Assembly (NCBI RefSeq): GCF_014145225.1
Contig: NZ_JABVCQ010000030.1
Span: 1 to 42,047 of the forward strand
Source of the DNA: Thiospirillum jenense
Lineage (GTDB): Bacteria > Pseudomonadota > Gammaproteobacteria > Chromatiales > Chromatiaceae
DNA length: 42,047 bases
Reading direction: 5' to 3'
In this document: piece by piece, positions 7,889-17,175 of the stretch
How the letters are laid out: every line of letters starts with the position of its first letter
How positions within the stretch are numbered: the stretch's first letter is position 1
Translations under genes and position numbers: made by a program
The notes under the pieces: generated by a model
Database searches by the model: none
Told to the model about the DNA's origin: nothing
The model's input: the letters and a program-made list of their open reading frames with translations, nothing else

Positions 7889-10800
7889 ATGTCAGCCCCC
7901 GTTTCTCCCATTGCCGTCATCGTGCCGGTCTATCGTGGTATAGATGAAACATGTTGTTGTTTAACCAGCATTCTCGCCGCCACGTCCCGCACCCCCTACC
8001 AACTCGTTGTCATTGATGACGCCAGCCCCGAGCCAGCATTGCGTATTTGGCTTGACCAACTCGCAGCCGCAGGGCGTATCCACTTGATCCGCCAGCCAAT
8101 TAATCGCGGCTTTGTCGCCGCCGTCAACTTAGGCATGGCACTGTATCCAAAATCAGACGTGGTGTTACTTAACAGCGACACAGCTGTTGCGCACGACTGG
8201 TTAGATCGGCTCGTCGCTGCGGCTCATTCGCAACAGTGCGTTGGCACAGTGACACCTTTTAGCAACGCCGGCAGCGTATGCAGTTACCCCCACGTCACCC
8301 GCGACAACCCGTGGCCGGGTGCGTCAACCACTGACCTTGTTGGATTAAAACAACTAGACCACTTTGCCGCAACAGTCAACGCCGGTTGCACGGTAGATTT
8401 ACCCGTTGGTGTGGGTTTTTGCCTACTAATTCGCCGCGTTTGTCTCGATCAGGTCGGCGAATTCGACACTGCGCAATTTGGTCACGGCTATGGCGAAGAA
8501 GTCGAATTTTGCTTGCGTGCCAGTCAGTTAGGCTTCCGTCACCTGCTCGCCGCCGACGTGTTTGTCGCGCATCATGGCAGCGTTTCGTTTGGTAATGAGG
8601 TCGCAAACACGCGCAAAATCGCTGCACAAGCTCAGATTGACGCCAATTTTCCCGATTTTCAGCGCCAAGTGGCGGAATGGTTTCAACGCGATCCAGCACG
8701 GCAGTTGCGGCGGCGACTTGACCTCGCTCGTATTACAAATGCAACACAGTCTGTTGTGTTGTTTATCACCCACAACGGTGGCGGTGGGGTCGAGCGGCAC
8801 GTTGCAGAAGTGGCAGAATTGTCACGCGGGCAGGCGCTAATTTTAACGTTATCACCGTATCACGGCGCGACGCAACAGGTGCGTTGGCAGGATGAGCGCG
8901 AGGAGTTTTGTTGTTATTTGCACCTCGGCGAGCGCGGTAGTGACGCTGATACTGTTACGTTGGCGCGACTGCGCGACCTGGGTGTTGCGCGCCTGCACTA
9001 TCATCAGGTCGTCGGTTTGCCCGAGCGGGTGTTGGCATTGGCGGACGATTTAGCGTTACCGTATGATGTTACCATTCACGATTACATGGTGATTTGTCCG
9101 CATATTCATCTGCTGACTGCCGCCGGGCGCTACTGTGGTGAGCCAGAAATTTCGTTGTGTGACAAGTGTTTAGCGGATCGGCCGCCGCAGGCATTTGCGC
9201 ACTGGACGCCGTTTTCGATCACCAATTGGCGGCAGCGTTGGCAGGCGTGGTTGGCGCAGGCGACGCGGGTGATTTGCCCGTCGCAGGATGTTGCGTCGCG
9301 GCTACAGCGGTATTGGCCGACGTTACATTGCACAGTGGCGCCGCACCCACGCCCACCGTTGCCCAATCAACATGCGCATCTGACCGCTGCTCAGTGCGTT
9401 AAAGTGTTGATTTTAGGTGGATTATCGCAACCCAAAGGGCGGGATTTGGTTTATCAATGTGCGTTATTTGCGCAACAACACCAGCAACCGTTGTTTTTTC
9501 GCGTCATCGGGCCGGCTGAACCATTACCGCAAACCTGGCCGGCCGTGCCATTGCAAGTGACGGGTAGCTATGAAGAACGCGATTTAATGGCGTTAATTGC
9601 ATTAGAACGGGCGGATGTTTTTTTATTTCCCGCGCAAATCCCTGAGACCTTTTCTTATACATTATCAGCGGCATTGCAGACGGGATTACCTATTGTTGCA
9701 ACGGCATTGGGTGCATTTATTGAACGGCTGGCAAATTATCCACTCGCGCACTTATTGCCATTGGATAGCGCAATTGAAGATTGGAATGCGCAGTTATTAG
9801 CGGCGGCGCAACTTGACCAGTCAAGCACTATTAATACACTCATACAAACGTCTGCGTCAACAAATACATCTGTGCAAATAGATTCCAATACACATTTTCA
9901 TGCAACGTCAGTTTTATTAAATGATCGGCAAATCAAATTTGCGCATTATGATTACTGGCCGCCAACTGCATTTCATTTAACCCCGGCGCAAATCACTCCG
10001 CCGTTATCATTATCAGAGTTGTATTCGGCTGTGCTGGATTATCAGCATTGGCAATATAAACCTGAATTGGCACGGCGAGTGCCGGAAATTGAATTAGCCC
10101 TGGGTGATGCCGAATGGGATCGGCGCGCTTTGCGAATGCGATTGCGTCAAGTCGAGCGGGATTATTCATTATTAACGCGGGAATTAGCGCATCAACGCCA
10201 TGCTCATGCCGAATACGTCGCGTTATTAGAACGAGAACGCCACGCCGCGCAAGTGGCATTGAACGCATTAGAAACCAGCCAGGTCGTGCGCTGGTGGCAT
10301 CAATGGTTGCAATTCACTGCGCAGTGTCAGCAATTCACAAATGATGTGCGCCGCCCACGCCACCTGTGGCAGCAATTAAATACTTGGCAATTCAATCAAC
10401 GGCAACCATTCAGCCGGCGAGCGCGGCGCTGGTTAATGCGGTTCAAATCAATTCGATTACAGCCACTGACTAATCCCGCCGTCATTTCCCCGCCAATAGC
10501 TCAAAATGAGTCGGTTTTAATTCCCCCCCTTGCCACAACCGCGCCAGATGAATTGACCGCGTTTATTCTATTACCACTATTATCACCAACAGATAATGCA
10601 CATTGGTTAGCTGATTGTCTTGATGCGTTGTTGACCAGTGCCATTCATGCCGGTCTGAATTGCACGGTGCATGTATTAGATGACGCCGCACACACCGCTG
10701 CACAGTTTTGTCAAGGTTTCAATTTACCCAATGTTCATTGTTATCCATTCCAATCTGAATTAACACTGTGGCAATGGGCAAATCACTGTGTGACCAATAC

Positions 10801-11881
10801 CACTGGGCAATATTTATTATGGTTAGATGCCAGTAGTCAATTGCAACCGGCCACGTTGCAACACCTGTTTAATGCAATTCAACATCCGCCAAACCATGCA
10901 CACATTGGCATGATCACGGCAAAATTATGTTATGCCGACGGTCCCTTATTAGCCGCTGGCGCTGTGCTATGGCGCGATGGTGATTTATGGTATGCCGGGC
11001 GTGGTGATGATCCACTGCGCTCAACATTTAATTATTTGCGTCAATTAGATGTCGCGCCCTGGGGATGCGTGTTAATACCGCGAGTGCAATTCATATCGGC
11101 GGGTGGTTTTCAGGCGTGTTTTATTTCGCCCGATGCAGCGGTAGCGGCATTAAGTCTTTGTTTTGATAATACCGAATGGCAGGTGTGGTATCAACCGGCG
11201 GCAGTGGTGCAGCGATTATCAGCGCATAGTCGGCAACCAACAACTGGGCAGCCTGTATTCACAAATACTGAGCAACAATTATTAACGCGCTATTGGTCAG
11301 ACCGCACCATGCAACGGCCGTTAACGGGTGACGCTATTCCCTTTATTTATGATCCTTTTATTCAACGCTGGGTATTGGTCAGCATTGATCCAGCACTCAC
11401 TGGCTGGGTAAATATGTTAATTAATTGCGATATTGCAGCTAATACGCATGTTAGCGTGGTGGGTTGGAATCCTGAAAACACTTCTGCAACAGAGCAGTTT
11501 GTATTGCAACAGCGCGGCATTGAATTACTCACGGCGCCGCAGGTCATGTCACTCAGTGATGCGCTGGTGCAGTTTGGCGCCGTATTGAATCAAATCATGT
11601 TGTTGGGATTAGATCACGCGGCGGCGCAACTACCGCTGATTAAACAATTAACGCCACAAGTGCGGCTGGTTTTGATGTATAACACGCCGTTGGAATGTAG
11701 TTTAATCAATACCGAAGTGAGCGATACGGACTGTGCGCAATTCACCCAACGGCGGGGGCGGGAATTAAATATGTTGCGGCAATGTGACGCCATTTGGGTG
11801 ATGAATGATGCGACGTTAATGCGCAAGTCTATTGAGCGTGATTTACCACTGGCAGTGGTTATTGATTCCGAAGTGATTTAA
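7889..11881 (+). CDS. Large multidomain glycosyltransferase (GT2-GT4-coiled coil-GT2-like)
   Basis: This is probably a cytoplasmic enzyme building a surface polysaccharide. Numbering is from the ATG at 7829. Residues about 28-290 form a GT2 domain (IAVIVPVYRG, VIDDAS, LLNSDTAVAHDW, a later CLRASQLGFRH). About 313-650 form a GT4 domain (THNGGGGVERHV, a Cys-rich segment CGEPEISLCDKC, LILGGLSQPKGRDL, then PETFSYTLSAALQTGLPIVA). About 755-830 are rich in Arg, Glu and Leu and should form a coiled coil. About 905-1170 resemble a second GT2 domain with a weak acidic motif (LLWLDASSQ). The last 170 residues look like the first half of another GT-B enzyme and end without its nucleotide-binding half. 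ATGs at 7829 and 7889 are possible; I prefer 7889 because the GT2 fold begins right after it. Sugar donors and acceptors cannot be told. Confidence 0.8.
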   Translation: MSAPVSPIAVIVPVYRGIDETCCCLTSILAATSRTPYQLVVIDDASPEPALRIWLDQLAAAGRIHLIRQPINRGFVAAVNLGMALYPKSDVVLLNSDTAVAHDWLDRLVAAAHSQQCVGTVTPFSNAGSVCSYPHVTRDNPWPGASTTDLVGLKQLDHFAATVNAGCTVDLPVGVGFCLLIRRVCLDQVGEFDTAQFGHGYGEEVEFCLRASQLGFRHLLAADVFVAHHGSVSFGNEVANTRKIAAQAQIDANFPDFQRQVAEWFQRDPARQLRRRLDLARITNATQSVVLFITHNGGGGVERHVAEVAELSRGQALILTLSPYHGATQQVRWQDEREEFCCYLHLGERGSDADTVTLARLRDLGVARLHYHQVVGLPERVLALADDLALPYDVTIHDYMVICPHIHLLTAAGRYCGEPEISLCDKCLADRPPQAFAHWTPFSITNWRQRWQAWLAQATRVICPSQDVASRLQRYWPTLHCTVAPHPRPPLPNQHAHLTAAQCVKVLILGGLSQPKGRDLVYQCALFAQQHQQPLFFRVIGPAEPLPQTWPAVPLQVTGSYEERDLMALIALERADVFLFPAQIPETFSYTLSAALQTGLPIVATALGAFIERLANYPLAHLLPLDSAIEDWNAQLLAAAQLDQSSTINTLIQTSASTNTSVQIDSNTHFHATSVLLNDRQIKFAHYDYWPPTAFHLTPAQITPPLSLSELYSAVLDYQHWQYKPELARRVPEIELALGDAEWDRRALRMRLRQVERDYSLLTRELAHQRHAHAEYVALLERERHAAQVALNALETSQVVRWWHQWLQFTAQCQQFTNDVRRPRHLWQQLNTWQFNQRQPFSRRARRWLMRFKSIRLQPLTNPAVISPPIAQNESVLIPPLATTAPDELTAFILLPLLSPTDNAHWLADCLDALLTSAIHAGLNCTVHVLDDAAHTAAQFCQGFNLPNVHCYPFQSELTLWQWANHCVTNTTGQYLLWLDASSQLQPATLQHLFNAIQHPPNHAHIGMITAKLCYADGPLLAAGAVLWRDGDLWYAGRGDDPLRSTFNYLRQLDVAPWGCVLIPRVQFISAGGFQACFISPDAAVAALSLCFDNTEWQVWYQPAAVVQRLSAHSRQPTTGQPVFTNTEQQLLTRYWSDRTMQRPLTGDAIPFIYDPFIQRWVLVSIDPALTGWVNMLINCDIAANTHVSVVGWNPENTSATEQFVLQQRGIELLTAPQVMSLSDALVQFGAVLNQIMLLGLDHAAAQLPLIKQLTPQVRLVLMYNTPLECSLINTEVSDTDCAQFTQRRGRELNMLRQCDAIWVMNDATLMRKSIERDLPLAVVIDSEVI

Positions 11882-11955
11882 ATAATCAATTGAATTTAAA
11901 AGTTATGTAGTTGGATAGTTAAGCCACTAATTGAAGTGAGTGTTCTCATGCGGGC

Positions 11956-11971
11956 GCGTGGAAACGATCAA
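11956..11971. repeat. Short dispersed repeat, copy 1
   Basis: GCGTGGAAACGATCAA differs at one position from the copy at 12981-12996. The two copies flank the broken sulfotransferase gene. The word GCGTGGGAACGAT resembles REP-like repeats that I associate with several gammaproteobacterial genomes; only the internal repetition is shown directly here. Confidence 0.5.
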
Positions 11972-12063
11972 ATACATTCTTTATAATTATTATTCATGTT
12001 TCGGCATGTATAAGCTGATCCCAAATAATTTGATCGCAGTACAGTAATCAAAATCAAGTAGCT

Positions 12064-12094
12064 ATGCCCTTTTTGACAGGTATTTTATGTTGAA
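12064..12094 (+). promoter_or_regulatory. Possible promoter of the broken sulfotransferase gene
   Basis: TTGACA occurs near 12074 and is followed at about 18 bases by GATTAT and slightly later by TATACT in a very AT-rich segment just before the ORF at 12131. The spacing is not ideal for either -10 candidate, so this is tentative. Confidence 0.3.
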
Positions 12095-12130
12095 TTGATT
12101 ATACTATAGTCTAAAATTCACTGCTGATAA

Positions 12131-12940
12131 ATGGTAATAGTATTGAATGCAACACCACATTTATTACACGTTACTGGCTTACCACGCGCCGGTTCAATTT
12201 TGCTTTGTCAATTATTAGGGTTGCATCCTGATATTGACAGCAGCGGTCACAGTTCGCCGTTATGTCCACTATTAATACAATTGCGTCACCAGTGGAGTGA
12301 CAATGAGTTTTTATTAGCACAATTGGATGTTGATTTTGAATTGACTTATGCCCGTTTATTGGACGCATGGCGCGGTTTTATAAGTGGTTGGTTTTAAAAA
12401 ACAAACAAGCATTGGGCAGTGGATAAGAATCGCGGTTGGTTAGCACAAATTGAAACTGTACAGGCAGTTGATCCGAATTTTCGGATGTTGGTGTGTATTC
12501 GTGAATTGGGTCAAATCCTCGGATCAATTGAAGCACAACATCCCAAAACCCGGTTGTTAGACTTTCCCGATCATTTAGCGCATTTATCGCGTTATGCCCG
12601 CGCAGATAAATTGCTCGCTAGTGACGGGCTATTAGGTGCGCCATTAAAAGCGATTGAAGCTTTGCAGGATGTGCCGGAACAATGGCAGCAGCAGTTGTAT
12701 TATGTGATCTTTGAGGAATTAATAGAACAACCGGTGGTGGTAATGACTGGTATTCATCGTTGGTTAGAATTAAAACCTGTGCCGTTTGATCCGTTTCAAT
12801 TACCAATTAAACCGCATGAAAGTGACAGTTATTATCGCTATAAATATCCACATCGCACTTTTGCGCGTATTCAACCACCGGCGCTGCATTCAGTGCCACC
12901 GCGTATTGGGCGGAAACTCGTTACGCATTTCAAATTCTAA
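12131..12940 (+). pseudogene. Sulfotransferase gene interrupted by one in-frame TAA
   Basis: The first 88 codons contain HVTGLPRAGSILLCQLLGLHP, whose PRAGS motif is the 5'-phosphosulfate (PAPS) binding loop of sulfotransferases. A TAA at 12395-12397 then stops the frame. The same frame continues open from 12398 to 12940, with VDKNRGWLAQIE, LVCIRELGQILGSIEAQHPKT, LLDFPDHLAHLSRYARADKL and HESDSYYRYKYPHRT, the expected rest of the protein. Total length would be 269 codons, normal for the family. The stop sits in TTT TAA AAA, and a single C-to-T change from CAA would create it. No frameshift is needed. It is probably a recent nonsense mutation; a sequencing error or readthrough cannot be excluded. 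The intact protein would have sulfated a polysaccharide or glycolipid, which fits the glycosyltransferase upstream. Confidence 0.85.
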
Positions 12941-12980
12941 TGGATTGATTTTTCAAGCAAGAGTGTGTTTCTACCCTGGA

Positions 12981-12996
12981 GCGTGGGAACGATCAA
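12981..12996. repeat. Short dispersed repeat, copy 2
   Basis: GCGTGGGAACGATCAA matches the copy at 11956-11971 at 15 of 16 positions. It is preceded by CCCTGGA, so the local sequence CTGGAGCGTGGGAACG looks like one arm of a larger palindromic repeat whose other arm is missing here. Confidence 0.5.
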
Positions 12997-13081
12997 TCAA
13001 ATGATAACGAGGTTTCTCGCCGCACTTGAAATAACAAGGTTGTCAGTTGATCTAATTGTGATAAATTGGTGGGCGTTCTAA

Positions 13082-13345
13082 TTCCCGCATCGTATTAACA
13101 ATTTGCATGAAAACGGGTTTAACCGCTTAAATAAACCAATTTATTGCTGTAAAGCATGTGGGCGCCAATTTGTTTTAAATCCAAGCAAAACGGCAATTAG
13201 TTAGGAAACAAAAGAGCGAGTTGATCGGTTATTATTAGAGCGTACTTCGTTGAGAAGTATTCAACGCTGTATTGACGTCTCTGCTTCTTGGCTACAAGAA
13301 TATGTTAATAACAAATATGCTGCAATACCTTTTATCGTTAGAGTG
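13082..13345 (+). pseudogene. IS1-family transposase remnant (InsA-like N-terminal half)
   Basis: Read in frame from 13082, the DNA encodes a clear but damaged IS1-type N-terminal region. NGFNRLNKP and YCCKACGRQFVLNPSKTAIS correspond to the zinc-finger part. After a TAG at 13202-13204 the same frame continues ETKERVDRLLLERTSLRSIQR, then VSASWLQEYVNNKYAAIP, the helix-turn-helix part. The first pair of zinc-binding Cys appears lost (FPH-R in place of CPxC). There is an upstream in-frame stop at 13079 and the frame ends at 13346. The catalytic DDE half and the terminal inverted repeats are not recognisable. This is an old, dead insertion. Confidence 0.75.
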
Positions 13346-13546
13346 TAATCAATCATCGCGAAATGATGCCACCTAATTGGTTCTTTGCCAATCTTTTGCT
13401 CTAAAATTTCGAAAACCTGATTCAGGTGTGTATATTTCCAGTTGAAAACTATTGGGCAAAAGCAGAAGAAATTTACAAAGGATAACATTGTGTTGATAAT
13501 ACGTTAAGCAATTAAAGCATTGATACCGAGCCACGATGAAATTTAA

Positions 13547-14311
13547 ATGTATTACCCGCCACATTTGAAAGTATTAACCACCACTACAACCGGTGTGCAA
13601 TTAACCCAGCGTTTATATGCACAACTGCCAACTATGCAGTTGTACGCTCCTGCGCAATTAACCAGCATCATTACACCCGCCCACTTGCCACCAACCACCT
13701 GGTATCACGGATGCTTGCGTGATTTAATGCCAACGTTATTTACCAAACCGCCCACAAATCAATCACGTCATGCCATTGTTGCCATTCTAGCCATTGGTGC
13801 AGTCGTGCGACTTATTGCCCCGTATTTAATAGATAAATATCACGATCCAGCCGTCATAGTATTAGATCAAACGGGGCAATTTGTCGTTCCCATTCTCAGC
13901 GGTCATTTAGGCGGCGGCAATGCGCTCGCCGCACATTTAGCACAGCTTTTGAATGCAACAGCAGTCATAACAACCGCCTCGGATTGTCAATTGACATTAG
14001 CAGTGGATTTATTAGGACAGGAATTAGGTTGGCGCGTGGAAGCAGAGACAACGGCATTGCGACAAGCCAGCGCCGCAATGGTTAACAAACACCCCGTTGC
14101 ACTCATTCAAGAAAACGGTAGTGATAATTGGTGGCGGCACCATGCCAATGGCCGCACGGGCGACTTACCTAGCAATTTACACCAATTGAGTTCATTAGAT
14201 ATGGTGGATGTAGTGTATTACCAAGCGTTATTGTGGATTAGTCACCGTGTCATCCCGCCTGCATTCGCGCAACGCTTCAGCAAACCAATTATTTGGTATA
14301 AACCGCCATAA
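13547..14311 (+). CDS. cbiG: CbiG-like cobalamin biosynthesis protein (cobalt-precorrin-5A hydrolase), short form
   Basis: CbiG opens the delta-lactone ring of cobalt-precorrin-5A in the anaerobic cobalamin pathway. The central block is diagnostic: AILAIGAVVRLIAPYL, ILSGHLGGGNALAAHLAQLL, AVITTASDCQLTLAVDLLGQELGW. The product has 254 residues and contains the N-terminal and central regions only; the C-terminal CbiG domain of about 120 residues is missing, the frame ending soon after a Trp/Gly-rich stretch. In some bacteria the C-terminal domain is a separate gene, but no such gene and no other cob/cbi gene lies in the window, and there is no cobalamin riboswitch upstream, only IS remnant DNA. 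It may be a leftover, or it may serve an uptake and remodelling pathway. It converges on pstB with a 24-base gap. Confidence 0.75.
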   Translation: MYYPPHLKVLTTTTTGVQLTQRLYAQLPTMQLYAPAQLTSIITPAHLPPTTWYHGCLRDLMPTLFTKPPTNQSRHAIVAILAIGAVVRLIAPYLIDKYHDPAVIVLDQTGQFVVPILSGHLGGGNALAAHLAQLLNATAVITTASDCQLTLAVDLLGQELGWRVEAETTALRQASAAMVNKHPVALIQENGSDNWWRHHANGRTGDLPSNLHQLSSLDMVDVVYYQALLWISHRVIPPAFAQRFSKPIIWYKPP

Positions 14312-14335
14312 AAATCATTAAATAACTGTTCGCGT

Positions 14336-15199
14336 TTAACCAAAGCGACCGGTAATGTAATCTTCAGTCAACTTGTGTTGTGGTTGATTAAAGATTTGCT
14401 CAGTCGGTCCAACTTCGACTAAATCACCTAAATGAAAATATGCCGTGCGTTGTGACACCCGTGCCGCCTGCTGCATTGAATGAGTTACAATTGCAATGCT
14501 GTAATGCGCCCGCAATTCATCAATTAACTCTTCAATAATTGCCGTTGCAATTGGATCAAGTGCCGAACACGGCTCATCCATTAAAATTACTTCGGGTGAC
14601 ACCGCAATGGTGCGCGCAATACACAATCGCTGTTGTTGACCACCTGATAATCCCGTGCCTGCTTGATTCAAGCGATCCTTCACTTCATTCCACAATCCCG
14701 CCCGCCGCAAACTGATTTCTACCAATTCATCCAATTCAGTGCGGCTCGTGGTTAATCCATGAATACGCGGGCCATAAGCAATGTTTTCATAGATAGATTT
14801 GGGAAATGGATTGGGTTTTTGAAATACCATGCCGACCTGAGCGCGCAATGGCACAACATCAATACCGCGGTCAAGAATCTCTTTACCATCCAGTTTAATA
14901 GAACCGTTGACACGCGCAATTGGAATGGTGTCATTCATACGATTTAAACAACGTAAAAACGTTGATTTACCACAACCCGATGGGCCAATCATCGCCACCA
15001 CTTCATGTTTGCCAATATCAAGGCTCACATCTTTAATTGCCTGCTTATTCGCATACCATACGTTGATATTGCGACACTGCATTCGTGCATTAGGTGAGGT
15101 AATTTCACCCAGTGTGCGCGTAAAACTTTGATCTTGTTCTAAATCAGTCGCGGTCACAATGCCGATCCTAGTATTAACAACCTGTACTGCAGTATTCAT
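14336..15199 (-). CDS. pstB: Phosphate ABC transporter ATP-binding protein PstB
   Basis: It is the ATPase that powers high-affinity phosphate import through PstA/PstC at the inner membrane. Walker [10 protein letters not shown], the Q-loop region [22 protein letters not shown], signature [16 protein letters not shown], Walker [14 protein letters not shown] and the switch His in [12 protein letters not shown] are all intact. The ATG at 15199 is preferred to a TTG at 15211. Even so there is an N-terminal extension of about 35 residues before the usual start of the fold ([16 protein letters not shown]). It is the last gene of pstSCAB. phoU, which often follows pstB, is absent: the next gene is convergent. 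Confidence 0.95.
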   Translation of the reverse strand: MNTAVQVVNTRIGIVTATDLEQDQSFTRTLGEITSPNARMQCRNINVWYANKQAIKDVSLDIGKHEVVAMIGPSGCGKSTFLRCLNRMNDTIPIARVNGSIKLDGKEILDRGIDVVPLRAQVGMVFQKPNPFPKSIYENIAYGPRIHGLTTSRTELDELVEISLRRAGLWNEVKDRLNQAGTGLSGGQQQRLCIARTIAVSPEVILMDEPCSALDPIATAIIEELIDELRAHYSIAIVTHSMQQAARVSQRTAYFHLGDLVEVGPTEQIFNQPQHKLTEDYITGRFG

Positions 15200-15270
15200 A
15201 TTAAAACTCAATGCGAGTTGTATAAAAGTTTGGAGTATAACCGATATGGTTGGCTGGGATTAAAACCATT

Positions 15271-17175
15271 TTACCAGCGCCGTTCAAACCGTCGCCGTAA
15301 TAATACGGCTGTTAAATTCATCAAGAATAAAAACAATAGTAGCACTAAAATTGCTGCCGACGTGCGTTCAACAAAACCACGTTCTGGACTATCCGCCCAT
15401 AAAAAGATTTGCACTGGTAACACGGTGGCAGGATCGGTAATACCGCCCGGAATATCGACAATAAACGCAATCATACCAATCATTAATAACGGCGCCGTTT
15501 CGCCTAAGGCATGTGCCATCCCAAGAATACTGCCCGTTAAAATACCGGGCATGGCTAATGGTAACACATGATGCAATTGCGTTTGTAATGGCGATGCACC
15601 AATGCCCAGCGCTGCTTCTCGAATAGAGGGTGGGACAGACTTTAATGCAGCGCGCCCAGCAATAATGATAATTGGCAGTGTCATTAATGTCAGCACCATT
15701 GCTGCCACTAATGGCGTCGAACGCGGAATACCGAAAAAATTAATAAAGACAGCCAAGCCCAACAAGCCAAATACGACTGATGGTACGGCAGCAAGATTAT
15801 TAATGTTAACTTCAATAAAATCAGTCCAGCGGTTTTTAGGTGCGAATTCTTCTAAATAAAGCGCCGCCCCAACCCCAATCGGAAATGAAAATAACATGGT
15901 TAATAATAACGTATACATTGATCCCATTAAGGCCCCAGCAATGCCGGCCTGTTCGGGTTCGCGTGAGGCGCTGTTAATGAAAAATAAAGTATTAAAATAT
16001 TTCGCAATCATTTCTTGTTGTTTTAGTTGCCATATCCATGCAACTTGATTATCTTTTAAGCGCCGATCTGCCTCGGGTTGTGCAAATTCTATTATGTTCC
16101 ACTCGCCGCCTGTAGCTGCGACCTTTGAATTAAACGGGGCAAAAATTTCTCCACTGATTGTATTATTTTTAACCTCAGTAACCTTTACCAATCCACCATT
16201 GATGTTAACAAAGTAGCTAGGCATATTTGAATTAAGCAGTTCATTGCCGTGCGTTGCCTCAGCTCGTGCACGAAAATCAGCCGCCTTTGTTTGTGCTGCT
16301 AATAAATCACGACTCAAGCGTGTATGACGCGCTAATAATTCGGCATCATTGGCTATTAACCGTTCAGCTTGTTCAGCTTGTCCGGCAGCTAATGCGTTCT
16401 GCTGTGCTTGATGGCGCGCTGTACGCTCTGCTTCGATGTCAAGTAATGCTGTTTGAATGCGTGTTATAGCACGTTCTTGTTGCTGTGCCGAAGTAGTTAA
16501 AAAGGTTTTGACCTGTTTACGAATAATGACAAAATCCTCTCCCGTAGAAATGATTTGCGCTCGCTGATTGGACTGTATAACTGTTGCTTGTCCGTGTGTC
16601 ATTAACGTGTTAATTGACGTTGATCGGCCTTTCATAAACATATCTACATCATCATCGGCTAATAACTTGAGGGTTTGAGTAGTGCCGATGATGGTTGGAT
16701 TAGCCGCAACTTTATCGCGTAAAAATTGTGTGGCATTAGAACTTAATAAACTGTAAAGCAATCGTTTTTGATGACGCGCTTCTACATAAGGAAATGTCTT
16801 TTCTAATGCCTGTCGTGCTATTTTTAAGAAATTAACATCTGCCAAAATAGTATTAATATCAGAGGATGTTAACCCAGATTGTTTTAAGCGCCCGTTTGGG
16901 TCAATCATTGCTACATCAAATGTGACGGGCAATTCAATATAGGTTTGTTGAAATGCCGTGTATCCTTGACCAATAATGCTCGTGAATAAAACGACCACGC
17001 ATGACAACCCCAAAATAACTGCACTGAGTCCGAACAAACGAAACCGTCGTTCAGCGGCATAACGCCGTTTAAGACTTGCATCAACAATATCAATTGCCCG
17101 GCGCGGCGGAGATTGATTTGATGTTTCAGGCAGCACTACGTTAGATTGCGCAGTCAAATCATCTGTATTATTCAT
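15271..17175 (-). CDS. pstA: Phosphate ABC transporter permease PstA, long form
   Basis: This is one of the two inner-membrane channel subunits of the phosphate importer. At 634 residues from the ATG at 17175 it is about twice the length of E. coli PstA. A single N-terminal membrane segment (FRLFGLSAVILGLSCVVVLF) leads into a periplasmic region of roughly 330 residues with a long Ala/Glu/Arg-rich coiled coil (about residues 225-315). The permease core follows, starting near AGALMGSMYTLLLTMLF, with the EAA loop SVPPSIREAALGIGAS and five or so membrane segments. The chosen ATG overlaps the pstC stop by 8 bases, indicating translational coupling; an upstream start inside pstC is unlikely. Long PstA forms with extra N-terminal domains occur in other gammaproteobacteria, but the role of the coiled coil is not known to me. 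Confidence 0.9.
   Translation of the reverse strand: MNNTDDLTAQSNVVLPETSNQSPPRRAIDIVDASLKRRYAAERRFRLFGLSAVILGLSCVVVLFTSIIGQGYTAFQQTYIELPVTFDVAMIDPNGRLKQSGLTSSDINTILADVNFLKIARQALEKTFPYVEARHQKRLLYSLLSSNATQFLRDKVAANPTIIGTTQTLKLLADDDVDMFMKGRSTSINTLMTHGQATVIQSNQRAQIISTGEDFVIIRKQVKTFLTTSAQQQERAITRIQTALLDIEAERTARHQAQQNALAAGQAEQAERLIANDAELLARHTRLSRDLLAAQTKAADFRARAEATHGNELLNSNMPSYFVNINGGLVKVTEVKNNTISGEIFAPFNSKVAATGGEWNIIEFAQPEADRRLKDNQVAWIWQLKQQEMIAKYFNTLFFINSASREPEQAGIAGALMGSMYTLLLTMLFSFPIGVGAALYLEEFAPKNRWTDFIEVNINNLAAVPSVVFGLLGLAVFINFFGIPRSTPLVAAMVLTLMTLPIIIIAGRAALKSVPPSIREAALGIGASPLQTQLHHVLPLAMPGILTGSILGMAHALGETAPLLMIGMIAFIVDIPGGITDPATVLPVQIFLWADSPERGFVERTSAAILVLLLFLFLMNLTAVLLRRRFERRW

Larger units (their letters stand above)
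12941..13546. other. Decayed intergenic region with repeat and IS remnants
   Basis: About 600 bases without an intact gene. It holds one copy of the short dispersed repeat (12981-12996) and an IS1-family transposase fragment (13082-13345), listed separately. The last 200 bases (13346-13546) are AT-rich with short broken frames on both strands; I do not recognise the second half of an IS1 transposase there. Confidence 0.6.

Noticed and set aside
12131-12940. Frameshift as the cause of the split sulfotransferase
   Set aside because: The two halves are in the same reading frame; only a TAA separates them. Selenocysteine decoding is also excluded because the stop is TAA, not TGA.
13346-13546. 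Second half of the IS1 transposase or another IS on the minus strand
   Set aside because: Neither strand gives recognisable DDE motifs; short minus frames (for example one ending near 13261) look random.
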